Positions 25,064 to 33,833 of a DNA stretch of 64,000 nucleotides are shown here, piece by piece. The notes under the pieces are model-generated. The model searched no databases. It was not told where the DNA came from and was given only the letters and a program-made list of their open reading frames with translations. The position numbers were made by a program, and so were the translations under genes. Source of the stretch: Bombella dulcis (GTDB taxonomy: Bacteria > Pseudomonadota > Alphaproteobacteria > Acetobacterales > Acetobacteraceae). The stretch spans positions 1-64,000 of the forward strand of contig NZ_JANIDV010000006.1 in assembly GCF_026385505.1 (NCBI RefSeq). The letters run 5' to 3'. Numbering within the stretch: the stretch's first letter is position 1; every line of letters begins with the position of its first letter.

Positions 25064-27568
25064 TCAGGACCATAAATCCTCGGGGTTGCGGAGGTCAAAG
25101 AAGGTCCGCAGGTCCTGTCTGAAATAATGTGGGTATGCCGGATCATTTTTAAAGAGCGGATTGTCTTTCCAGCGTTCCATCATGACCTGTTTTTCATGGA
25201 AGAAGCGGGCCTCATGTTCCGGGCGGTCATCACTCCCACGGGAATGGCTTTCATGATGGATGGCCTCGGCTTCGGCACAGAAGATGACCCTGCGGCCGGA
25301 GCTGCGGATTTTCAGGCACAGATCGACGTCATTATAGGCTATGGCCAGCCCGACTTCATCAAAGCCGCCAAGGTCACTGAAGACGGAACGGGGGACCATC
25401 ATGGCCGCCCCCGTGACGGCCGTCACCTCATGGGTGAGGCGTAGCCGCCCGATATAGCCCATGAAGGTCGCAGATCTTAGCTTGTGGACATGAATACCAA
25501 TGATCTCAGGCCCTACCGCCACACCGGCATGCTGGATGGTGTTGTTGGGGTAGAGAAGCCGTGCCCCCACAGCTCCGACCTCGGGTGAGGCCTGTGTTTC
25601 TTTCACCATTTTTCCGATGAAGTCCGGCTGCGTGACAATGACGTCATTATTGAGGAAAAGTAGCAGGTCACTCTCACTCTGTCTGGCCGCCAGATTGTTG
25701 AGCCGGGCATAGTTGAAAGGTTCTTCCACACGCAGGACGCTGACCTGCCTGTGTTTCCGGATGCTGTCCAGCCAGGCCAGCGTGTCCTGCTGGACGGAAA
25801 AATTGTCCACGAGAATGATGCTGAACTTGCGGTATGTCTGGGAGGCCAGCAGGACGTCGACACAGCTTCGTGTCATCTCCAGCTGGTCCCGGAAAGGAAT
25901 GATGATGCTGACGGAAGGCTGGCGGCGGAAGGACCAGTCCAGGGCATAGACGCTCAGACGCTCCACGGCGGAGACACTGGCTTTCAGCCTGCGCCGTTTC
26001 AGATGTTCCGTGATGCAGTCCGTGGCGGCCCGGATGGCATAGTCCTTGCTGCTGATGCTGCTGGCTGTGGAATTAGGTGTCTTGCGCCAGTGATACAGCA
26101 CTTCCGGCACGTGATGGATGTCTTCACGGGGGATGATTTCCGTGGCCCGCAGGAGGAAATCATGGTCCTGTGCCCCGTTATAGCGGTCTTCCAGAGGGCC
26201 GACCCTGCGGACCGTCGCAGCCTCCATGAAGGTGAGGTGGCAGATGTAATTGCAGCCCAGAAGGTAGCGGTAATCGTAATCCGGCTTGAAATTGGGTTCG
26301 ATGAAACGGCCCGTCGTGTCCACCTTGTCTTCATCGCAGTAGAGCAGCCTGGCACCCGTCTTCAGGGCAGCCCGGACCATGCGTTCAAGGGCGATGTCCA
26401 CCAGCACGTCATCATGGTCGAAAAAGGTGATGTAGTCGCCTCTGGCCTTTCCGATGGCTTCATTGGTGGCTCCGGCAATGCCCTGATTCTTCTTCAGGGC
26501 GAAGGCACGGATGCGCTTGTCTTTCCGGACATAGTCGTCGATGACGGCTTTTGTCCGCCGGCACCGGCTGCCATCATCAATGATGATGAGTTCCCAGTTT
26601 TCATAGGTCTGGTTCAGGACGGAATCGAGGGCCGTGCGGAAGTCTTTCTCGTCAGGCCGGTAGGTCGGGCAGAGGACGGAGACAAGGGGCGTTTCCGTCA
26701 GGGGATTGGCTTCCCGCTGGAGGGCCGCCTGTTCATGCAGAAGTCGGTAATAATCTTGTGCCCACTGGTCATAATGGCGCAGGTCGAGCGGCTGACGGGG
26801 AATCAGGGAGCGGGCACTGTTCCGCAGGGCGGTCAGCTGCTGGTGCAGCTGGGCGATGTTGCTTTCGATCTGCACCAGTCTGGCCGTCAGCTGGTCATCG
26901 GCCAGCGATGTTTTCAGCGGGCTGCCGGAGAGCGGTGTGCCGTCAGGGAGGCTCACGGCAGTGATTTCGTGCGGAAAGCCGTCATGGAAACGCTGCGGGA
27001 TGGCGAACTCGAAGCCGCAGTCGGGGTCGCAGTGCAGGGCCTCGAAAACGTCGCTCCGGTACCGGTCAGCCCGGACGGTCCCGATGGTGACGCCGTCAAT
27101 CCTGATGCCCACGATGACACTGCCGGACCAGGTCTCACTGGCCGGGGTGCGGGAGACAATCCAGCCCCGGAGACGGCCTTCCTCCAGCCCGTCTATGTAG
27201 CTCATGTAGCGGGTATGTGGGGAAAGGGTGAGGCTGATGACCTCCTGCCCGTCCCCGTCCGCCTTTTCATCCGGGAAGGGCAGGGCACGGCGGTCGTCAA
27301 AGCGGATGGAAAAGTCATGCGGCAGCCCGTCATGGGCCTCTGCGGGAAGTGCAAACCGGAAGCCGAGCCTGTCACCGGGTGTCAGCAGAATCCTGCGGAT
27401 GTCCTTCCGTGGCAGGTCACAGAGAACCTGCATGATTTCCTGACCATCCATCAGGACATGGAGCAGGGCGGGCTTTCCCGGCTCGTGCAGGTCGATGGCC
27501 CAGCCGCTGATGATGCCGGTCTGGCTGTCCACTGCCTCGACATGGCCCCGGAACTGATGTGCGGGCAC
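25064..27568 (-). CDS. Glycosyltransferase with two tandem GT2 domains
   Basis: An 834-residue protein. Two N-terminal beta-sandwich repeats (about 1-115 and 116-225) share the pattern GWAIDL/GWIVSR, a DG turn, then GFRFALP...HDGLPHDF and GFEFAIP...HDGFPHEI. A coiled segment follows, then GT2 domain 1 (about 293; VSVLCPTYRPDEKD, IIIDDGS, FFDHDD, YCDEDKVD) and GT2 domain 2 (about 551; VSIIIPFRDQ, FLNNDV, AVTGAAMMVPR, YNDVDLCLKIR). Rhamnan- or cell-wall-type double transferases have this layout. GTG start at 27568 follows AGGAGGGG. It stands alone on the minus strand but may serve the same surface glycan as the 12.8-24.3 kb locus. Confidence 0.88.
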   Translation of the reverse strand: MPAHQFRGHVEAVDSQTGIISGWAIDLHEPGKPALLHVLMDGQEIMQVLCDLPRKDIRRILLTPGDRLGFRFALPAEAHDGLPHDFSIRFDDRRALPFPDEKADGDGQEVISLTLSPHTRYMSYIDGLEEGRLRGWIVSRTPASETWSGSVIVGIRIDGVTIGTVRADRYRSDVFEALHCDPDCGFEFAIPQRFHDGFPHEITAVSLPDGTPLSGSPLKTSLADDQLTARLVQIESNIAQLHQQLTALRNSARSLIPRQPLDLRHYDQWAQDYYRLLHEQAALQREANPLTETPLVSVLCPTYRPDEKDFRTALDSVLNQTYENWELIIIDDGSRCRRTKAVIDDYVRKDKRIRAFALKKNQGIAGATNEAIGKARGDYITFFDHDDVLVDIALERMVRAALKTGARLLYCDEDKVDTTGRFIEPNFKPDYDYRYLLGCNYICHLTFMEAATVRRVGPLEDRYNGAQDHDFLLRATEIIPREDIHHVPEVLYHWRKTPNSTASSISSKDYAIRAATDCITEHLKRRRLKASVSAVERLSVYALDWSFRRQPSVSIIIPFRDQLEMTRSCVDVLLASQTYRKFSIILVDNFSVQQDTLAWLDSIRKHRQVSVLRVEEPFNYARLNNLAARQSESDLLLFLNNDVIVTQPDFIGKMVKETQASPEVGAVGARLLYPNNTIQHAGVAVGPEIIGIHVHKLRSATFMGYIGRLRLTHEVTAVTGAAMMVPRSVFSDLGGFDEVGLAIAYNDVDLCLKIRSSGRRVIFCAEAEAIHHESHSRGSDDRPEHEARFFHEKQVMMERWKDNPLFKNDPAYPHYFRQDLRTFFDLRNPEDLWS

Positions 27569-27608
27569 TGACCCCTCCTGAACGGTATGACCTGAATAGG
27601 AATGCTAC

Positions 27609-27624
27609 TTTCATAATTATGAAA
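27609..27624. promoter_or_regulatory. 16-bp perfect palindrome upstream of the double-GT2 gene
   Basis: TTTCATAATTATGAAA is a perfect A/T-rich palindrome 41 bases upstream of the GTG start at 27568, in the 258-base divergent region shared with pstC. Its position suits an operator for the glycosyltransferase. Nearer to pstC, a small TGTCC-TTTGC-GGACA inverted repeat lies at 27730-27744; no canonical Pho box is visible. Confidence 0.45.
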
Positions 27625-27826
27625 TAAAGCCGGGACAAGCGCACGGCGTTTTCTACTGCAGATGTGGAGATGATGGAAAAAATCGGGCAGTTCCGACCCT
27701 AAAGTGATGTAATCGCTTTGGCGGACGGTTGTCCTTTGCGGACAGGAACGGTAATGCACGGAGGCGGAGGCAGCCTGCACGATAGGGTGATGCCCCTGAA
27801 GTTGAAACGGCCAAGGCTTCGGACAT

Positions 27827-28771
27827 ATGCGCATGACGCCCGTACTGCGTTCATCACACCGTAAAGCGGGGTTTGACACCGTTTTTCATGGGCTGCTGCT
27901 GATATGCTCGCTGCTGGTGCTGGCTATGCTGGGCGGGCTGATCCTGCTGATGGCGACAGGCGGATGGCAGGCTTTCGCCAGATTTGGTCTTTCCTTTTTC
28001 ACGAAAGCATCATGGAATCCGGTCAGAGATGTGTACGGGGTGCTGGCTCCCCTTCTGGGGACGCTTGTCAGTACGCTCATTGCCATGCTGATCGCCGTGC
28101 CCATGGCCTTCGGTACGGCCTTCTGGCTGACCTACATTGCCTCAGGACGGTTTTCGTCCATTGTCGGGACGACCATCCAGCTTCTGGCAGCCGTGCCGTC
28201 CATCATATTCGGCATGTGGGGCTTCCAGACCATCGTGCCTTTCATCGCTCGTGACGTGCAGCCCTTCCTGAACCATCATTTCCGCCATGTGCCGGGGCTG
28301 GGGCCGATTGTGTCCGGCCCGCCGGTGGGGACGGGGCTGGTGACATCCGGCATCGTGCTGGCCGTCATGGTGGCTCCCTTCATCACGGCCGTCATGGTGG
28401 ATGTTTTCGGTGCCGTGCCGCCCATGCTGCGGGAAAGTGCTTACGGGCTGGGGGCGACACGCTGGGAGATGATGCGCAAGATCGTTGTGCCGTGGTCCCG
28501 CAATGGCATGATCGGGGCCATCGTGCTGGGCATGGGGCGTGCGCTGGGTGAGACCATGGCCGTGACCTTCATCATCGGCAACGTGACGACCGTGGGCTGG
28601 TCCCTGTTTGCGCCACGCAGTACCGTGGCCTCACTGATTGCCCTCCAGTTTCCGGAAAGCCCGGAAGGGTCCATACGCCTTTCCTCTCTCATGGCACTTG
28701 GTTTCATCCTCATGCTTCTTTCCTGTGTCAGTCTGGTGCTGGCACGCTGTCTCAGAGGGAAACGCCAATGA
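27827..28771 (+). CDS. pstC: Phosphate ABC transporter permease PstC
   Basis: Inner-membrane subunit of the high-affinity phosphate importer. The 314-residue protein has six hydrophobic segments and the binding-protein-dependent permease EAA-type loop (YGLGATRWEMMRKIVVPWSRNGMIGAIVLGMGRALGET), placed as in PstC. It is the first gene of a pstC-pstA-pstB-phoU operon. Unusually, no pstS gene for the periplasmic phosphate-binding protein precedes it; the upstream region is a divergent glycosyltransferase. It overlaps pstA by ATGA. PstC normally also takes part in signalling to PhoR. Confidence 0.94.
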   Translation: MRMTPVLRSSHRKAGFDTVFHGLLLICSLLVLAMLGGLILLMATGGWQAFARFGLSFFTKASWNPVRDVYGVLAPLLGTLVSTLIAMLIAVPMAFGTAFWLTYIASGRFSSIVGTTIQLLAAVPSIIFGMWGFQTIVPFIARDVQPFLNHHFRHVPGLGPIVSGPPVGTGLVTSGIVLAVMVAPFITAVMVDVFGAVPPMLRESAYGLGATRWEMMRKIVVPWSRNGMIGAIVLGMGRALGETMAVTFIIGNVTTVGWSLFAPRSTVASLIALQFPESPEGSIRLSSLMALGFILMLLSCVSLVLARCLRGKRQ

Positions 28772-29673
28772 CGGCATCTGTAACTCCGGCATCTTCCAGC
28801 GGGGCAGGCAGGACCGGTTCTGATTCCGGGCGGTGGCGTCCGGGCCGCAAGGCCATGCGGCGGCAGATGCTGGATTATGTGGCGACGGGTGTCAGCATTG
28901 CGGCAGGGAGTGTCCTGCTGCTGGTACTGGTCTCCATCCTCTGGACATTGCTGAGCCGTGGTCTGGCCGGTCTTTCATGGGCGACGGTGACGCACAGGAT
29001 GGGGCCTCCCGGTTCCGGTGGCGGGCTGGCCAATGCCATCGTGGGCAGTCTTCTCCAGACGGGCCTTGCCCTGCTGATGGCGGCTCCTGTCGGGCTGATG
29101 TGTGGAATCTACCTGTCCGAGTACGGGCGCAAGGGCAATCATTTTGCCAGTGTCGTGCGTTTCGTGGCGGACATGCTGATGTCGGCTCCTTCCATCCTGA
29201 TCGGCCTGTTCATCTATCAGCTGCTTGTCGTGCCGTTCGGGCATTTTTCCGGCTTTTCCGGTGCGGTGGCTCTGGCCGTTCTGGCCCTGCCGCTCATCGT
29301 GCGGACAACGGAGGACATGCTCTGTCTGGTGCCGACAGCGATGCGGGAGGCTGGTGCGGCCTTGGGGGCGGCCCGCTGGCGGGTCATCCTGTTCCTCTGC
29401 CTGCGGTCTGCCCGCAAGGGGGTGACGACCGGCATCCTGCTGGCTCTGGCCCGCATGGGTGGTGAGACGGCCCCGCTGCTTTTCACGTCACTGGGGAATC
29501 AGACCATGTCCACGGACATGACCCGCCCCATGGCCAGCCTGCCCATTGCCATCTACCAGTATGCTGGTGCCTCCTATGAGGACTGGGTGCAGCTGGCCTG
29601 GACGGGTGCTCTGCTGGTGACGTTTGGTGTGCTGCTCATCAACATCACCGTGCGGCTTTCATCCCGTCACTGA
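28768..29673 (+). CDS. pstA: Phosphate ABC transporter permease PstA
   Basis: Second membrane subunit of the phosphate importer, 301 residues. After a 30-residue polar N-terminus come membrane helices and the conserved features [38 protein letters not shown] and the EAA loop [46 protein letters not shown], all typical of PstA. It starts in a 4-base overlap with pstC and is followed 20 bases later by pstB. Together PstC and PstA form the translocation pore. Confidence 0.94.
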   Translation: MTASVTPASSSGAGRTGSDSGRWRPGRKAMRRQMLDYVATGVSIAAGSVLLLVLVSILWTLLSRGLAGLSWATVTHRMGPPGSGGGLANAIVGSLLQTGLALLMAAPVGLMCGIYLSEYGRKGNHFASVVRFVADMLMSAPSILIGLFIYQLLVVPFGHFSGFSGAVALAVLALPLIVRTTEDMLCLVPTAMREAGAALGAARWRVILFLCLRSARKGVTTGILLALARMGGETAPLLFTSLGNQTMSTDMTRPMASLPIAIYQYAGASYEDWVQLAWTGALLVTFGVLLINITVRLSSRH

Positions 29674-29693
29674 AATCAAGGGAAGAGATTTTC

Positions 29694-30500
29694 ATGACTC
29701 CTGCTTCAATGTCGTCTGCCGAGCTGTCAGGTAAGGCACCTGCACAGGATGTGGCCCTTGCAGTACGGGACCTGAACTTCCATTACGGCAGCCACCATGC
29801 CCTGCATGGCATTTCACTGGATTTTCCCGCCCGGTGCGTGACGGCCATGATCGGCCCCAGCGGGTGTGGCAAGTCCACCCTGCTGCGTGTCTTCAACAAG
29901 ATTTATGCCCTGTATCCCGGCCAGCGGGCTACGGGCGAGGTGATGTTTGACGGCCGCAACATCCTTGATGATTCCATCAATCTGGACATGCTGCGCTCCC
30001 GCATCGGGATGGTGTTCCAGAAGCCGACCCCTTTCCCCATGTCCATTTATGACAACATCGCCTTCGGGGTGCGTCTGCATGAGAAGCTGGGCCGGACGGA
30101 AATGGATGAGCGTGTCCAGGACGTGCTGACCCGTGTCGCCCTCTGGAACGAAGTGCGGGACAGGCTGAACGCCCCGGCGACCGGTCTTTCCGGTGGGCAG
30201 CAGCAGCGTCTCTGCATTGCCCGCAGCATTGCGACCCGGCCTGAGGTCCTTCTGCTGGATGAGCCGACCTCTGCGCTGGACCCGATTTCCACGGCCCGGA
30301 TTGAGGAGCTGCTGGATGAGTTGAAAGAAGAGTTCACCATTGCGATCGTGACGCATAACATGCAGCAGGCGGCACGCTGTGCTGACCGTGTCGCTTTCTT
30401 CTATCTTGGCAGGCTGGTGGAAGTGGATACGGCTGACCGTATCTTCACCAACCCCCGTGAGAAGCAGACGCAGGATTATATTACCGGCCGGTTCGGATAA
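29694..30500 (+). CDS. pstB: Phosphate ABC transporter ATP-binding protein PstB
   Basis: ATPase of the phosphate importer, 268 residues. Walker [10 protein letters not shown] (about residue 54), Q-loop [19 protein letters not shown] (very characteristic of PstB), signature [14 protein letters not shown] and Walker [13 protein letters not shown] are all intact, followed by the switch His in [13 protein letters not shown]. The C-terminus has the PstB-type ending [22 protein letters not shown]. It is separated by 19 bases from phoU, so pst transport and Pho regulation are transcribed together. Confidence 0.96.
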   Translation: MTPASMSSAELSGKAPAQDVALAVRDLNFHYGSHHALHGISLDFPARCVTAMIGPSGCGKSTLLRVFNKIYALYPGQRATGEVMFDGRNILDDSINLDMLRSRIGMVFQKPTPFPMSIYDNIAFGVRLHEKLGRTEMDERVQDVLTRVALWNEVRDRLNAPATGLSGGQQQRLCIARSIATRPEVLLLDEPTSALDPISTARIEELLDELKEEFTIAIVTHNMQQAARCADRVAFFYLGRLVEVDTADRIFTNPREKQTQDYITGRFG

Positions 30501-30519
30501 GCGGGAAGGGAAAGAGACC

Positions 30520-31242
30520 ATGCCACACGAGCGTTCTCATATCGTTTCGAGCTATGAGCAGGAGCTGGAACAGCTCCGGGCGATGATGGTGAAGATTGGC
30601 CGCATCGTGGAGGAACAGGTCGGGCTGGCCCTCAGGGCCATTGCCGACCACGATGAGTCGGCGGCCGAGGAGGCCATGCGGCTGGACCCGGAAGTGGATG
30701 AGCTGGAGCGGGAGGTGGAAGGGCTGGTCATCCGTCTTCTGGCTCTGCGCAGCCCGATGGGGGCTGACCTTCGGGAGATTGTCGCCGCCCTGAAGATCAC
30801 GGGTGATCTGGAGCGCATTGGCGATTATGCTGCGTCCATTGCCCGCAAGGCGATCAAGGCGGCGTCAGGGGACGGTCATATTTCCTTGTCCGGCCTGCGG
30901 AGCATGGGGCGTCTGGTGCGGGAGAATCTGGGCCGGACGGTGGATGCCCTCATTGAGCATGACGCCCATCAGGCCATGGAAGTCTGGCACGCCGACCGTG
31001 GTGTGGATGAGCATTATGTGACGGTTTTCCGTGAGCTGGTCACCTACATGATCGAGGATGCCCGGAACATCCGGGCCTGCACGGAGCTGCTCTTCATCGC
31101 CAAGAATCTGGAACGTATTGGCGACCACGCCACCAATGTTGCCGAGCGTGTCTATTACGCCGTGACGGGCGAGAATCTGCCCACGACCCGCCCTCGTGGT
31201 GGCAGCCCGACACGGGTGGGGCTGGAGGAAGATGCAGGCTGA
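30520..31242 (+). CDS. phoU: Phosphate signalling regulator PhoU
   Basis: A 240-residue all-helical protein that links the Pst transporter to the PhoR/PhoB two-component system and restrains phosphate uptake when phosphate is plentiful. It has two similar three-helix halves with the metal-binding motifs of PhoU: ITGDLERIGDYAASIAR (about residue 90) and AKNLERIGDHATNVAERV (about residue 195). The start ATG at 30520 follows GGGAAGGGAAAG. It is the last gene of the operon and is followed by a strong terminator. No phoB/phoR gene is in the window. Confidence 0.95.
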   Translation: MPHERSHIVSSYEQELEQLRAMMVKIGRIVEEQVGLALRAIADHDESAAEEAMRLDPEVDELEREVEGLVIRLLALRSPMGADLREIVAALKITGDLERIGDYAASIARKAIKAASGDGHISLSGLRSMGRLVRENLGRTVDALIEHDAHQAMEVWHADRGVDEHYVTVFRELVTYMIEDARNIRACTELLFIAKNLERIGDHATNVAERVYYAVTGENLPTTRPRGGSPTRVGLEEDAG

Positions 31243-31264
31243 GCCGCTTCCTCATTGGATTATC

Positions 31265-31299
31265 AAAAAACCCCGGCAGGTTGTCCCGCCGGGGTTTTT
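31265..31299. terminator. Bidirectional rho-independent terminator after phoU
   Basis: AAAAAACCCCGGC (31265-31277) pairs with GCCGGGGTTTTT (31288-31299) around a 10-base loop. It is a textbook terminator shared by phoU (plus) and the amino-acid permease gene (minus). Confidence 0.92.
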
Positions 31300-31321
31300 C
31301 TGTGGGTGATTCCGTTGCCTG

Positions 31322-32740
31322 TCAGGATTCGGAACCGCCATTCCTGCGTTTGAGAAGCACCCAGCCCCCGTAGAAAATCAGGGCCAGCACGGGGATGGAC
31401 CCAATGGTGATGGTGCCGGAAGGATAGTCAAACGCCATCATGACCAGCACCATCAGCAGGAAGGCCAGTGTCAGCCATCCCGTATAGGGTGCGCCCGGCA
31501 TGGAGAAGCCGGTGGTGGCGATCCGGCCCATCCTGATGGCCTTATGCAGGCGCAGCTGGCAGAGCAGGATGGTGGCCCATGTGCCCAGAATGCCCAGAGA
31601 AGAAATGCTCAGCACGATTTCAAAAATCTGTGTCGGGTACAGATAGTTCATCAGCACGCCGACCAGATAGATGAAGAGCGTCACGCCAATTCCGACATAG
31701 GGGACGGCATTGCGGTTCAGCCTGCTCATGGCCTGTGGCCCGGACCCGCCGAGAGCCAGGGCACGCAGGATGCGCCCCGTGGAATACAGGCCGGAATTGA
31801 GGCTGGACAGGGCGGCTGTCAGCACGACGAAGTTCATGATGCTGTCAGCAGCCGGAACACCGAGCTTGTGGAAGAAGGTGACGAACGGGCTTTCCCCGGC
31901 ATGATAGGCGGACCACGGCATGAGGCAGACCAGCAGGGCCACGGAGCCGACATAGAAGACCACGATGCGCCAGATCACGCTGTTGACGGCACTGGGCACG
32001 ACCTTGCGGGGCTGTTCACATTCACCGGCGGCAATACCGATGAGTTCCGTGGCGGCATAGGCGAAAACGACACCTTGGATCAGCATGAGAGATGCGACCA
32101 TCCCGTGCGGGAAGATGCCACCAGACTCGGTGATGAGGTGGATGCCCGGTGTGTAATTGCCGACATGTGTCCCGCTCAGCAGGATATAGCCCCCTACGCC
32201 AAGGAAGATGACCAGCGTGAGGACCTTCACCAGCGAGAACCAGAACTCGATCTCACCAAAATAGCGGACGCCGGTCAGGTTGACGGCTCCCACCACAAGC
32301 AGCGCACCAAGAGCGATCAGCCACTGGGGGATATGCCCGAATACGGGCCAGTAATGGACGTAGAGTGCAATGGCCGTGATGTCCACGATACCGGTCATGG
32401 CCCAGTTGAGGAAGAAGAACCACCCGGCAGCATAGGCGGCTCCTTCCCCCAGAAATTCCCGGGCGTAGGTGACGAAGCTGCCGCTGCTGGGGCGGTACAT
32501 CACGAGTTCGCCCATTGCCCGCAGGATCATGAAGGCGCAGAGACCGCAGATGGCATAGGTGATCGCAAGGGAGGGACCGGCAATCTGGAGACGGGACCCT
32601 GCCCCCAGGAACAGCCCGGTACCGATGGCCCCGCCAATGGCGATCATCTGTACATGCCGCCGGCTCAGGTCCTTCTGGTAACCTTCATCGGGGGTGTTGG
32701 CGCGTCTGGGGCTGTGCTGGTCGGGAGGGGATGTAGTCAT
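31322..32740 (-). CDS. ansP: Amino-acid permease of the APC family, probable L-asparagine permease
   Basis: A 472-residue secondary transporter with about twelve membrane helices. The first helix carries the APC signature IAIGGAIGTGLFLGAG, and the third-helix region WAMTGIVDITAIALYVHYW closely resembles E. coli AnsP, which imports asparagine with protons. The conserved VVPSAVNSVIWRIVVFYVGS and YSTGRILRALA segments also fit. I choose ATG at 32740 with CAGGA upstream; a TTG at 32755 would add five residues. It is monocistronic and convergent with phoU. Substrate specificity within this subfamily (asparagine, aromatic amino acids, GABA) cannot be proven from sequence alone. Confidence 0.85.
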   Translation of the reverse strand: MTTSPPDQHSPRRANTPDEGYQKDLSRRHVQMIAIGGAIGTGLFLGAGSRLQIAGPSLAITYAICGLCAFMILRAMGELVMYRPSSGSFVTYAREFLGEGAAYAAGWFFFLNWAMTGIVDITAIALYVHYWPVFGHIPQWLIALGALLVVGAVNLTGVRYFGEIEFWFSLVKVLTLVIFLGVGGYILLSGTHVGNYTPGIHLITESGGIFPHGMVASLMLIQGVVFAYAATELIGIAAGECEQPRKVVPSAVNSVIWRIVVFYVGSVALLVCLMPWSAYHAGESPFVTFFHKLGVPAADSIMNFVVLTAALSSLNSGLYSTGRILRALALGGSGPQAMSRLNRNAVPYVGIGVTLFIYLVGVLMNYLYPTQIFEIVLSISSLGILGTWATILLCQLRLHKAIRMGRIATTGFSMPGAPYTGWLTLAFLLMVLVMMAFDYPSGTITIGSIPVLALIFYGGWVLLKRRNGGSES

Positions 32741-32905
32741 GCGATAATCCTGCAATGATCAGTCTGGAGGGTCGCAGCCCGGGCAGGGGGGATACCTTTT
32801 CGTTTCCGTCTGGTCTGCCATGTGTTTTACGAATAGATTCTATAACTAACAGCAGACGCTTTGCCAATGCGCCGTACCGGGAAAGCTGTTTTTAATGCTT
32901 CATTA

Positions 32906-33535
32906 TCATCTGGTTACTGGTTGCTGGCCCGATGATGATGGTGCGCAGCCATGCAGGAAAATGCGGAGTCCTTCATTCAGATAGCAGTGAAGGCTTTGCT
33001 GGTCCCGTGCAGGACCACAGTGGGCCAGAAGGGACAGCATCGGCCCCCCGACAGTCAGGCCGAAAAGATGGTCCGCCGCATCAGCTGCATCATGAAACTG
33101 GAGCTTTCCGGCCCGTTTTTGTTTATCAAGCCAGTCCTGTATTTTTGTCTTGTTGCCGGAGATATGGAAGAGTTCGGTCATGAGCTGCTGGATGGAGGGG
33201 GAGCGGTTGGTCTCGCCGATGATGGTCCGCATTAGGCTAAGCCTCTTTTCGCAGAGTAGAATTTCTGTCATCTGGAAGACTAGACTCCGGAGCTGCTCTT
33301 CTAGCCCGGTTTCCGGAATGGGGGTAGGGGTTAGCGGGATGAACAGCTCCGCCAGGAGAAGCTGCTCCAGCAGGTTCCGTTTGGACGGGAAAAAAAGATA
33401 GAGCGTTTTTTTTGACATGCCCGCATGGTGGGCAATGTGGTCCATTGTGGTGTGGTGGTAGCCCTGTTTCTGCAACAGCAGGCAAGCAACTTGGAGGATG
33501 GTTTTACGGCGGTCCGTATCATCATGGGGCTGCAC
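32906..33535 (-). CDS. TetR/AcrR-family transcriptional regulator
   Basis: A 209-residue repressor-type regulator with a TetR N-terminal helix-turn-helix (RKTILQVACLLLQKQGYHHTTMDHIAHHAGMSKKTLYLFFPSKRNLLEQLL) and a variable ligand-binding C-terminal domain. The GTG at 33535 is chosen because AAGGAG lies nine bases upstream; a TTG at 33604 would extend it, but that codon overlaps a TTGACA promoter-like element. It is divergent from the RND efflux operon and most likely represses it, as AcrR does for acrAB; the shared intergenic region holds a 37-bp tandem repeat. The inducing ligand is unknown. Confidence 0.88.
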   Translation of the reverse strand: MQPHDDTDRRKTILQVACLLLQKQGYHHTTMDHIAHHAGMSKKTLYLFFPSKRNLLEQLLLAELFIPLTPTPIPETGLEEQLRSLVFQMTEILLCEKRLSLMRTIIGETNRSPSIQQLMTELFHISGNKTKIQDWLDKQKRAGKLQFHDAADAADHLFGLTVGGPMLSLLAHCGPARDQQSLHCYLNEGLRIFLHGCAPSSSGQQPVTR

Positions 33536-33609
33536 GGCACCAAACTCCTTGCAAGATGGACAATAGATGCTGGTTTGTGCCTGATGCTGGCATGGGTTTG
33601 TCAAGCCCC

Positions 33610-33683
33610 ATGATGAAACCGGAGCCTCAGAGTACGGTTTTTTTGGATGATGAAACCGGGGTCTCAGGGTACGGTTTTTCTGG
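33610..33683. repeat. 37-bp tandem repeat in the TetR/RND-pump intergenic region
   Basis: Two adjacent 37-bp copies (33610-33646 and 33647-33683) differ at only four positions. Each starts ATGATGAAACCGG and ends with TACGG plus a T-run, and each contains an AAACCG...CGGTTT inverted repeat. They occupy the divergent promoter region, a likely place for operator sites of the TetR regulator. A degenerate third ending (ACCCGGTTTTTT) is near 33738-33749. Confidence 0.85.
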
Positions 33684-33833
33684 GTCGGCCCAGAATGGGA
33701 TTGACCTCATGGGTGGAAACTGGGTAGTTTCCGCACCCACCCGGTTTTTTCGTGGTGAGACATGATGCAGGCAAGACCGTTTGCCTGTAGTCCTGTCAGT
33801 CCGTGTCCATATCCTTAGAGAGCCTGCCCGTCT

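Noticed and set aside
25751..27571. Long open frame antisense to the double-GT2 gene (606 codons)
   Set aside because: The minus strand clearly encodes two GT2 domains; the antisense translation shows no domain and reflects codon bias.
33604..33606. TTG start for the TetR gene
   Set aside because: The codon is part of a TTGACA promoter-like element and has no ribosome site, whereas the GTG at 33535 has AAGGAG at good spacing.
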